The position numbers and the translations under genes were made by a program. Of a DNA stretch of 64,000 nt, positions 56,272 to 63,362 are shown piece after piece (within the stretch, counting starts at the first letter, position 1; every line of letters starts with the position of its first letter). The notes under the pieces are model-generated. The model was not told the DNA's origin. It saw nothing but the letters and a program-made list of their open reading frames with translations, and made no database searches. Source of the stretch: Flavobacterium microcysteis (GTDB lineage: Bacteria > Bacteroidota > Bacteroidia > Flavobacteriales > Flavobacteriaceae); NCBI RefSeq assembly GCF_006385255.1, contig NZ_VFJE01000049.1, positions 62,001 through 126,000 of the forward strand, read 5' to 3'.

Positions 56272-57039
56272 ATGAAAAAAACAGCAATCCTACTACTGCT
56301 TGCCAGCTGCTCTGCTTTTGGACAAGTCAAAAAAGGAAAACTCATATGGGAAGAAAATTTCGACGGTACTACACTGAATGAAAAAGTCTGGAACTATGAG
56401 CTGGGTGACGGCTGCCCTAATATTTGCGGTTGGGGAAATAACGAACGTCAGTTCTATACCAAAGAAAACCATAAAATTGTAGACGGCAAGCTGGTAATCA
56501 CTGCAAAAAAAGACGGTAACAAATACACTTCTACCCGAATTACCACGGCCGGAAAAAAAGAATTCCAGTACGGCTATATGGAAACCCGTGCAAAAATTCC
56601 AGTTGGGCAAGGCATCTGGCCTGCTTTCTGGATGCTTGGTTCCAATATAAAACAGGTTGGATGGCCTAAAAGCGGCGAAATTGACATTTTAGAATATGTT
56701 GGTAAAGAACCGCATATGGTTTATACGACATTGCATACCAAAGCCAATCACGGTGACCATGCCAGTTCACACAAAACCCGATTCGATGACATCGAAGAAG
56801 GCTTCCATACCTTTGGCGTAGACTGGACCAAAGACAAAATGGATTTTTATGTTGATGGCACTTTGGTCTTTACTTTTAATCCCGCAGATAAAACAGAAGA
56901 TGTTTGGCCTTTTAACCAGCCTTTCTACTTTATATTAAATGTAGCTGTTGGTGGAAATTTTGGCGGCCCAGAAGTAGATGATTCCATTTTCCCTCAAGAA
57001 TTTATCGTTGATTATGTTCGAGTATACTCCAACAAGTAA
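56272..57039 (+). CDS. GH16 endo-beta-glucanase, short secreted form
   Basis: 255-residue enzyme made of a signal and a single GH16 domain. Active-site motif GEIDILEYVG with nucleophile Glu136, Asp138 and Glu141; GWGNNERQFYTKENHKIVDG, FQYGYMETRAKIPVGQGIWP and FILNVAVGGNFGG support endo-1,3-beta-glucanase or lichenase-like activity. The signal is ambiguous: LLASC at residue 13 could be a short lipobox, but SAFGQ could equally be a signal peptidase I site. It starts 10 bases after the GH3 stop and ends the PUL with a strong terminator. An in-frame start at 56212 inside the GH3 gene is rejected. Confidence 0.92.
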   Translation: MKKTAILLLLASCSAFGQVKKGKLIWEENFDGTTLNEKVWNYELGDGCPNICGWGNNERQFYTKENHKIVDGKLVITAKKDGNKYTSTRITTAGKKEFQYGYMETRAKIPVGQGIWPAFWMLGSNIKQVGWPKSGEIDILEYVGKEPHMVYTTLHTKANHGDHASSHKTRFDDIEEGFHTFGVDWTKDKMDFYVDGTLVFTFNPADKTEDVWPFNQPFYFILNVAVGGNFGGPEVDDSIFPQEFIVDYVRVYSNK

Positions 57040-57062
57040 TTAGTTTAAGTTTTGAGTTAGTA

Positions 57063-57100
57063 GCAATCGCAGGAAATTCGTTTCCTGCGATTGTTTTTTA
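57063..57100 (+). terminator. Terminator at the end of the PUL
   Basis: Perfect 13-base-pair stem CAATCGCAGGAAA/TTTCCTGCGATTG with a TTCG tetraloop and TTTTTTA, 24 bases after the last GH16 stop. Confidence 0.93.
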
Positions 57101-57111
57101 AGGCATTTTAA

Positions 57112-57172
57112 CTTAGCGCCTTTGCGTCTTTGCGAGCAATTATTTTCACGCAAAGACGCAAAGGCGCAAAGT
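57112..57172. repeat. Palindromic dispersed repeat (GCGCCTTTGCGTCTTTGCG)
   Basis: Arms of about 24 bases: AGCGCCTTTGCGTCTTTGCG and CGCAAAGACGCAAAGGCGCA, around a 14-base loop (AGCAATTATTTTCA). G+C richer than flanking DNA. A diverged copy lies at 36280-36336 in the opposite orientation. It could also act as a second terminator behind the PUL. Confidence 0.75.
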
Positions 57173-57271
57173 ATAGAATTACATTTATTGAAATCTATTT
57201 TGATGTGAAGTTTTCTATAATCATCATCCCTTTTCATTTAACTTTGTGATGCAAAAGCAGAAAACGGGCAT

Positions 57272-57814
57272 ATGATGAACAACGTTAAAACTTTGAGAGA
57301 GGCAAAAAACATGACCCAGATGGAGCTTGCCCAAAAATCTGGACTTTCATTACGAACCGTTCAAAGAATTGAAGCCGGAAGTATTCTCAAAGGTTTTACA
57401 CTAAAGGCTATTGCCGAATCATTAGAAACCCAGCCCGAAAGTTTAATTGCCAGTACAGACGACAATAATAAAATAGACCGGGCAAAACTAATCAATCTTT
57501 CCGCACTGTGTGGACTTGTATTTCCTTACGGAAACGTCATTCTGCCTTTACTATTGACCTACAAGACAAAAGACGCAAAAAATAAAGAATTAGGGAAGAA
57601 TATAGTAAGTATCCAGATTATTTTGTCTGTTATTGCTTCGATACTTATGATTATAAGTCCGTTCATTCAAAAAGCACTTTCCATACGATTTCCGCTCTTT
57701 CTGGTTTTTCTGATAGCGATCATTAGTATAAAATTAATCATCATTTTAAAAAATGGCATGAGTCTAAATCAAAAAAGCGATCTTTATTTCAAGCTAAAGA
57801 CCAGCTTTTTATAG
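57272..57814 (+). CDS. Membrane-anchored XRE-family transcriptional regulator
   Basis: 180 residues. The N-terminal Cro/CI-type helix-turn-helix (about 3-60) has LREAKNMTQMELAQKSGLSL then RTVQRIEAG. Three hydrophobic segments follow, at about 73-97 (LINLSALCGLVFPYGNVILP), 110-131 (IQIILSVIASILMIISPF) and 137-159 (FPLFLVFLIAIISIKLIII). It is thus a DNA-binding domain tethered to the inner membrane. Targets are unknown. It stands alone between the PUL terminator and the tetR promoter, so it might act on either or neither. Confidence 0.85.
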   Translation: MMNNVKTLREAKNMTQMELAQKSGLSLRTVQRIEAGSILKGFTLKAIAESLETQPESLIASTDDNNKIDRAKLINLSALCGLVFPYGNVILPLLLTYKTKDAKNKELGKNIVSIQIILSVIASILMIISPFIQKALSIRFPLFLVFLIAIISIKLIIILKNGMSLNQKSDLYFKLKTSFL

Positions 57815-57862
57815 AGAAATCCTATATTCTTTATAGTCCCATAAGAAAATTTTATAACTCAC

Positions 57863-57894
57863 TTGTTTCGTATTATAAAAAAGCAGTAATTTTG
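57863..57894 (+). promoter_or_regulatory. Promoter of the tetR gene
   Basis: TTG (57863-57865), 21 bases, then TAATTTTG (57887-57894), an exact TAnnTTTG -7 element. The start of transcription would be near 57901, inside the operator-like palindrome at 57895-57919. Confidence 0.7.
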
Positions 57895-57919
57895 CTTAAC
57901 GGTGTTAAACTATTTAATA
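57895..57919. promoter_or_regulatory. TetR operator-like site 1 (before tetR)
   Basis: TTAAC-GGT-GTTAA, a perfect 5-base inverted repeat with a 3-base spacer (57896-57908), followed by ATTTAATA. It overlaps the expected transcription start of tetR, as expected for autorepression. Confidence 0.7.
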
Positions 57920-57928
57920 CTATATAAA

Positions 57929-58531
57929 ATGGCAAGCAAAGATCGAATTTTAAGACAAAAAGAAGAGACCAGGCATAACATCCTGGATGCTGCCTATTAT
58001 ATTGTGAAAGAAGAAGGATGGCAAGGTTTGAGCATGCGAAAAATCGCAGACCGCATCGAATATACTGCCCCTATTATTTACGAATACTTTTCAAACAAAG
58101 AAGCCATACTACACGAACTCACTAAAAAAGGGTTCCTGTGCCTGACTTGTAATCTTGAAAAAGCAAAATCCATATCAGAAGATCCGGCGCAACAGTTGGA
58201 AGAAATGTGGATGGCTTACTGGAATTTTGCTTTCGAAGATAAAGAACTCTATCAGGTAATGTTTGGCGTAGAAATGACATGTTGTATGCAACGTGTACCA
58301 GAAGCTGAAGCTCCTTTCCAATTATTCACGGAAGCAATAGCTAAGCTAATGAAAGGACAAAAGCCAACAGATGATGTCATAAAACAAAAGTATTTCACTT
58401 TTTTCTCAGTTATCCACGGACTGATTTCAATCAACATGGTAGGCAACGGGTTAGCATCAAGTATTAACAATCAAATACTTAAGGATGCAATTGGAGGAAT
58501 CATTAAATCAATTCAGGTAGTAGAAGTCTAA
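57929..58531 (+). CDS. TetR-family repressor, likely controlling the adjacent RND efflux operon
   Basis: 200 residues from MASKDRILRQKEETRHNILD. N-terminal TetR helix-turn-helix (about 12-60): GLSMRKIADRIEYTAPIIYE then YFSNKEAIL. The C-terminal ligand-binding domain is helical with several Cys/Met (MTCCMQRVPEAEAPFQL). The upstream in-frame GTG at 57902 is rejected because it lies at the expected transcription start. The gene precedes the efflux operon by 428 bases and operator-like sites lie before both, so a local repressor role is likely. Confidence 0.9.
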   Translation: MASKDRILRQKEETRHNILDAAYYIVKEEGWQGLSMRKIADRIEYTAPIIYEYFSNKEAILHELTKKGFLCLTCNLEKAKSISEDPAQQLEEMWMAYWNFAFEDKELYQVMFGVEMTCCMQRVPEAEAPFQLFTEAIAKLMKGQKPTDDVIKQKYFTFFSVIHGLISINMVGNGLASSINNQILKDAIGGIIKSIQVVEV

Positions 58532-58544
58532 TTTTTTTAAATTT

Positions 58545-58571
58545 CACTTAACACTGATAAATGATTTAATA
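58545..58571. promoter_or_regulatory. TetR operator-like site 2
   Basis: CACTTAACACTGATAAATGA then TTTAATA. Half-sites TTAAC and GATAA with a 3-base spacer, followed by ATTTAATA as in the other copies. Confidence 0.6.
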
Positions 58572-58611
58572 ACAATAATATAAAGTATCAATTCTATTTT
58601 TTTAACCTGAT

Positions 58612-58637
58612 ACTTAACAGTGATAAATAATTTAATG
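58612..58637. promoter_or_regulatory. TetR operator-like site 3
   Basis: ACTTAACAGTGATAAATAAT then TTAATG. Same half-site pattern; 66 bases after site 2. Confidence 0.6.
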
Positions 58638-58690
58638 CTAATCTAAAGTACTAGGTAAGCCAGCAAATTTATGGATTTTTTCGTCTTATC

Positions 58691-58717
58691 ACTTAACAAC
58701 GTTAGATAATTTAATAA
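58691..58717. promoter_or_regulatory. TetR operator-like site 4
   Basis: ACTTAACAACGTTAGATAAT then TTAATAA. Half-sites TTAAC and GTTAG; 79 bases after site 3. Confidence 0.6.
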
Positions 58718-58959
58718 GGTTAATTATAATTCAACAATGAATACCAACAAACTAATAACTATCACAATGTAGCGATTTAGAAAACAGTGTAGCAGTTCTC
58801 AGGAAGAACGCTTCGCAGAACAACAGAAATGGTTTACAACAACATGAAATGCTGATTTCAAAACAATTAGCTCTATTTTAAAATCCTTACAAAAAAATGT
58901 ATCGCAGCAAAAACCAAGAATCAATCCAAATGTTCAACAAATTCAAAAATCAAAAAAAA

Positions 58960-60102
58960 ATGAAAAATATAATTTTAACCAGCCTAGTTCTCGCTGTTGT
59001 CCTTGTGGGATGTTCCGGTAAGACCGAAACCCAAGCAGCTCCCCCACCACCAACATTGCCAGTTTACGCCATCCAAAGTGCTAACACTACTACAGATTCT
59101 GAATATCCAGCTTCTATCCAAGGAACTGTTGATGTAGAAATTCGTCCACAGGTAAGCGGAAACTTAGAAAAAATATATGTTGACGAAGGGGCTTTCGTTT
59201 CTAAAGGTCAGCCGTTGTTCAAAATAAACGAACAGCCTTTTCGTGAACAGCTTAACAATGCGCTTGCAAGCCTTCACGGTGCCGAAGCAGCTTTGATTAA
59301 CGCTCAATTGGAAATTGATAAATTAACGCCTCTTGTTCAAAACAAAGTCGTTTCTGAATATCAATTAAAAACAGCTAAAGCTTCTCACAGAATTGCTACG
59401 GCTAATTTAGATCAGGCAAAAGCAATGGTAGCTTCAGCAAAAATCAATTTGGGTTATGCAACCATCACGGCACCAGTTAGCGGTTACATCGGAAGATTAC
59501 CAAAAAAACAAGGAAGCCTAGTTTCAGCAACAGATATTGAGCCGTTGACAAAACTTTCTGATGTTCACGAAGTATATGCTTACTTCTCTTTAGGAGAAAG
59601 CGATTTCATTAACTTCAAGGCACAATATGCAGGAAATACTATCGATGACAAAATCAAAAAATTGCCACCAGTTACTTTAATATTGGCTGATAACAACGCT
59701 CATACCCAAACAGGAAAAATTGATATGGTTGACGGTCAGTTCGACAAAAACACAGGCGCCATCACACTTCGTGCTACTTTTCCTAATGCAAACGGAACTT
59801 TGCGTTCTGGAAACACAGGTAGAATCCGTTTAGGAATTCAGCACGATGCTGCTATTCTGGTTCCACAGTCGGCTACAATCGAAATGCAGGATAAAGTTTT
59901 CGTATTTACTGTAGACAAACAAAACAAAGTGACCAAAGCACCAATCACAATTATTGGCAAAAGCGGTACCAACTATCTTATCAAAGATGGTGTAAAAACT
60001 GGCGATCAGATTGTATTAAGCGGTATCGACAAACTTCAGGAAGGTCAGGCAATTCAGCCTGAGAAATCGAATAAAATTGCTCAAGTAATTAACAAAAAAT
60101 AA
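58960..60102 (+). CDS. RND efflux periplasmic adaptor subunit (MexA/AcrA-like)
   Basis: 380-residue membrane fusion protein linking the inner membrane pump to the outer membrane channel. Lipoprotein signal MKNIILTSLVLAVVLVGC (Cys18). Barrel-sandwich segments VEIRPQVSGNLEKIYVDEGA and TITAPVSGYIGRLPKKQGSL flank an alpha-hairpin (about 100-165, NNALASLHGAEAALINAQLE). Beta-barrel and membrane-proximal domains follow (ATIEMQDKVFVFTVDKQN). The length is normal for the family. The pump gene starts 13 bases after its stop. Confidence 0.95.
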   Translation: MKNIILTSLVLAVVLVGCSGKTETQAAPPPPTLPVYAIQSANTTTDSEYPASIQGTVDVEIRPQVSGNLEKIYVDEGAFVSKGQPLFKINEQPFREQLNNALASLHGAEAALINAQLEIDKLTPLVQNKVVSEYQLKTAKASHRIATANLDQAKAMVASAKINLGYATITAPVSGYIGRLPKKQGSLVSATDIEPLTKLSDVHEVYAYFSLGESDFINFKAQYAGNTIDDKIKKLPPVTLILADNNAHTQTGKIDMVDGQFDKNTGAITLRATFPNANGTLRSGNTGRIRLGIQHDAAILVPQSATIEMQDKVFVFTVDKQNKVTKAPITIIGKSGTNYLIKDGVKTGDQIVLSGIDKLQEGQAIQPEKSNKIAQVINKK

Positions 60103-60115
60103 TTTTCGCGAAAAA

Positions 60116-63100
60116 ATGTTCAAAATATTCATACAGAGACCTGTACTGGCTACTGTTATCTCCATTTTATTGGTGATATTAGGGGTACTAGGACTTACAA
60201 AATTACCGCTACAACAATTTCCGGATATTGCACCGCCATCAGTTTTGGTTACTGCAGTATATCCAGGAGCCAACGCTGAGACCGTCTTGCGTTCTGTGGC
60301 ACCTTCATTAGAAGAATCTATAAATGGTGTTGAAAACATGACCTACATGAGTTCAACTGCCAGTAATGATGGTACTTTAGCAATTACGGTTTTCTTTAAA
60401 TTAGGTACAGATGCTGACCAGGCTGCCGTTAACGTACAAAACAGAGTAGCACAAGCAACAAGTCAGTTGCCTGCAGAAGTAGTACAACAAGGTGTTATTA
60501 CGGCAAAACAGCAAAACAGTTTTATTATGGCAATCGGTATGTATACCGAAGATGAGGCCAAATACGACCAGACATTTGTTGCCAACTATGCACAAATCAA
60601 TATTATTCCGGAAATCAAGCGTATTCCCGGTGTAGGTTCTGCTTCCATCTTTGGAGGTACAAAAGACTATTCTATGCGTGTTTGGTTAAATCCAACACAA
60701 ATGGCAACTTACAATGTGACGCCAAATGAAGTTATGGCTGCTATTCAGGACAAAAGTTTAGAAGCCGCACCAGGTAAATTTGGAGAAAGAAGTAAAGAAG
60801 TTTTCGAATACGTTATCAAATACAAAGGAAAGCTAACCAAACCGGAAGACTATCAAAACATAGCCATTCGTTCTAATGCCGATGGTTCTATCCTTCGTCT
60901 GAAAGATGTTGCCCGAGTAGAACTTGGTGCGTATTCCTACAACAGCTTAACACGTTTGAATGGTAATAAAGGTGTTGTAATTGGTATCATACAGTTGGCA
61001 GGTTCCAACTCAAATGACATTCAGATTGCGATTAACAAATTGATGGTTAAGGCCTCAAAAGATTTCCCAAAAGAAATAAAACACAATATATTCTATAGTA
61101 CGAAAGTATCATTAGACCAATCGATTGCACAAGTGGAACATACCCTATTGGAAGCATTTATACTGGTGTTCATCGTTGTTTTCCTTTTCCTTCAGGATTT
61201 CAGATCGACCTTGATTCCGGCTATTGCAGTTCCGGTAGCGATTTTAGGTACGTTCTTCTTCATGCAATTATTTGGATTCTCGATTAACCTATTGACGCTA
61301 TTCGCTTTGATTTTGGCCATTGGTATTGTCGTCGATGATGCGATTGTCGTCGTCGAAGCCGTGCATGCCAAGATGGAACACAAACGTTTGTCTCCAAAAA
61401 TAGCTACGCACGAAGCGATGCACGAAATTACGGGTGCTATTATCTCGATTACGTTGGTAATGGCTGCTGTATTCCTACCGGTTGGTTTTATGGAAGGTTC
61501 AACAGGAGTTTTCTATCGCCAGTTTGCCTTTACGATGGCAATTGCAATTGTAATTTCGGCAATAAACGCTTTGACGTTAAGCCCTGCCCTTGCCGCTTTA
61601 TTCTTGAAAGACAATCATGGAGGAGAACACGGTGAAGAAGATCCACATGCTAAAAAAGGATTCAAAGAAAAATTCTTTATCGGATTTAATAAGAGTTTCA
61701 CTGCCTTAACGAACCGTTATGTTGGTGGATTGAGATTCCTGATTCGTAACAAATGGGTTAGCTTAGGAGGTTTGGTTCTGGTTACTGTTGCTACAGTCAT
61801 AATGGTTCAAAGAACTCCAACCGGATTTATCCCAACAGAAGATCAAGGGTTTATCGCTATTGCAGTAAACACACCTTCAGGAACATCTTTAGACGGAACC
61901 CAAAAGGTAATGACGGAAGCTGAAAATACCTTAAAAGCTTTAGAATCTTCCCGATTTGTAACCGCTATTTCAGGTTTTAACCTTCTGACAAACTCTACAA
62001 GCCCATCATCAGCAGTTGTTTTCGTATTGCTGAAACCAAATGAAGATCGTGGTGAGGTTAAAAACATTGATGATATCATGAATCAGGTTCGTGGCCAACT
62101 AGGTGCTATTTCAGGAGGAAGTTTCTTCGTATTTAGTTTCCCAACCGTACCCGGTTTTAGTAATGTTGAAGCTTTGGATTTAGTATTGCAAGACAAAACA
62201 GGTGGTAAACTGGATAAGTTTAGTGGTATTTCACAAAACTTCATCGGAGAATTAATGAAACGCCCTGAAATTGCTGTAGCCTTTACTTCATTTAAAGCAG
62301 ATTACCCACAATTGCAATTGGATATTAACGATGAAAAAGCAGACCAGTTAGGCGTCAAAGTAAAAGACATTTTACAAACGATGCAGGCTTATTTTGGTAG
62401 TGCCCAAGCTTCTGACTTCAATAGATTTGGAAAATACTACAGAGTGGTTGTCCAGGCAGATATTGCTGACAGAGCCGATCCAACAACCATCGACCGTGTA
62501 TTTGTAAAAAATAAAAATGGCGAAATGGTTCCGATAAATACTTTGGTAAAACTAACCCGTATTTATGGTTCAGAAACCGCTTCGAGATACAACTTATTTA
62601 ATTCGATTTCGATTAACGCCATCCCGAAACCAGGTTTTAGTTCCGGAGAGGCCATCAAAGCCATTGAACAAGTAGCGGAGCAGCAATTACCGGCAGGTTA
62701 TAGTTATGAATTTTCAGGACAAACCCGTGAGGAGATTTCTTCCGGTGGACAATCAACAACCATTTTCCTTTTGTGTTTGGTATTCATTTATTTCTTGCTT
62801 GCAGCACAGTATGAAAGTTATATTTTGCCTTTAGCGGTAATCTTATCTATCCCAACAGGAATCTTTGGAGTATTTGTAGCTATCGGTTTGACTGGTATCC
62901 AAAATAACATTTACGTACAAGTTGCGCTCGTCATGCTTATCGGATTGCTCGCCAAGAATGCCATTTTGATTGTGGAATTTGCGGCACAAAAACGAAGATC
63001 CGGTCAGGCATTAGGCAAAGCTTCAATTGATGCAGCCAAACTCCGTTTACGACCAATTATCATGACCTCGTTGGCCTTTGTTGTAGGATTGATTCCGATG

Positions 63101-63283
63101 ATGAGCGCCACTGGACCATCAGCACAAGGTAACCATTCCATCAGTATTGGTGCAGCCGGAGGTATGCTTTCAGGAGTAATATTAGGTTTGTTAATCATTC
63201 CGGTTTTATTTGTAGTATTCCAGTACTTACAGGAAAAAGTCAGTGGAAAACCAATAGCCGTAATCCATAACGAAGAAAAATAA
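60116..63283 (+). CDS. RND efflux pump, hydrophobe/amphiphile efflux-1 (HAE1) type
   Basis: 1055-residue proton-driven inner membrane exporter of the AcrB/MexB family. N-terminal helix MFKIFIQRPVLATVISILLV, porter domains and the proton-relay acidic pair in TM4 (GIVVDDAIVVVEAVHA). The TM10 Lys region is GLLAKNAILIVEFAAQKRRS, and FIPTEDQGFIAIAVNTPSGT opens the second half. Typical HAE1 phrases include PDIAPPSVLV and LPAEVVQQGV. All expected charged residues are present. Substrates likely include hydrophobic drugs, dyes or bile-salt-like compounds (family knowledge). Confidence 0.96.
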   Translation: MFKIFIQRPVLATVISILLVILGVLGLTKLPLQQFPDIAPPSVLVTAVYPGANAETVLRSVAPSLEESINGVENMTYMSSTASNDGTLAITVFFKLGTDADQAAVNVQNRVAQATSQLPAEVVQQGVITAKQQNSFIMAIGMYTEDEAKYDQTFVANYAQINIIPEIKRIPGVGSASIFGGTKDYSMRVWLNPTQMATYNVTPNEVMAAIQDKSLEAAPGKFGERSKEVFEYVIKYKGKLTKPEDYQNIAIRSNADGSILRLKDVARVELGAYSYNSLTRLNGNKGVVIGIIQLAGSNSNDIQIAINKLMVKASKDFPKEIKHNIFYSTKVSLDQSIAQVEHTLLEAFILVFIVVFLFLQDFRSTLIPAIAVPVAILGTFFFMQLFGFSINLLTLFALILAIGIVVDDAIVVVEAVHAKMEHKRLSPKIATHEAMHEITGAIISITLVMAAVFLPVGFMEGSTGVFYRQFAFTMAIAIVISAINALTLSPALAALFLKDNHGGEHGEEDPHAKKGFKEKFFIGFNKSFTALTNRYVGGLRFLIRNKWVSLGGLVLVTVATVIMVQRTPTGFIPTEDQGFIAIAVNTPSGTSLDGTQKVMTEAENTLKALESSRFVTAISGFNLLTNSTSPSSAVVFVLLKPNEDRGEVKNIDDIMNQVRGQLGAISGGSFFVFSFPTVPGFSNVEALDLVLQDKTGGKLDKFSGISQNFIGELMKRPEIAVAFTSFKADYPQLQLDINDEKADQLGVKVKDILQTMQAYFGSAQASDFNRFGKYYRVVVQADIADRADPTTIDRVFVKNKNGEMVPINTLVKLTRIYGSETASRYNLFNSISINAIPKPGFSSGEAIKAIEQVAEQQLPAGYSYEFSGQTREEISSGGQSTTIFLLCLVFIYFLLAAQYESYILPLAVILSIPTGIFGVFVAIGLTGIQNNIYVQVALVMLIGLLAKNAILIVEFAAQKRRSGQALGKASIDAAKLRLRPIIMTSLAFVVGLIPMMSATGPSAQGNHSISIGAAGGMLSGVILGLLIIPVLFVVFQYLQEKVSGKPIAVIHNEEK

Positions 63284-63290
63284 AAATGTG

Positions 63291-63333
63291 AAATTATATC
63301 ACAGTCCCAGTAACTGGTGACTGTGGTATAATT
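63291..63333 (+). other. Hairpin between pump and outer membrane factor genes
   Basis: ATTATATCACAGTC and GACTGTGGTATAAT form a long imperfect stem around CCAGTAACTGGT, itself a smaller palindrome. No T run follows, so it is more likely an mRNA processing or stability element than a terminator. Confidence 0.55.
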
Positions 63334-63362
63334 GTACAGAAATTTAATGTTGAAAAACTAAA

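Larger units (their letters stand above)
58532..58959 (+). other. 428-base regulatory gap between tetR and the efflux adaptor gene
   Basis: No convincing ORF. The first 190 bases hold three operator-like copies (58545-58571, 58612-58637, 58691-58717) in very AT-rich DNA. The rest (about 58740-58959) is the probable mRNA leader. It includes a hairpin with GTTCT/AGAAC and GAAG/CTTC stems at 58794-58820. No exact TAnnTTTG promoter is visible; TAATTTTTTT at 58529 is one mismatch away. The adaptor frame is open back to an ATG at 58897, but that extension lacks a signal peptide pattern. Confidence 0.6.

Noticed and set aside
57040..57237. Minus-strand open frame of 65 codons behind the PUL
   Set aside because: It is read through the terminator and the palindromic repeat at 57112-57172, with no family-like features.
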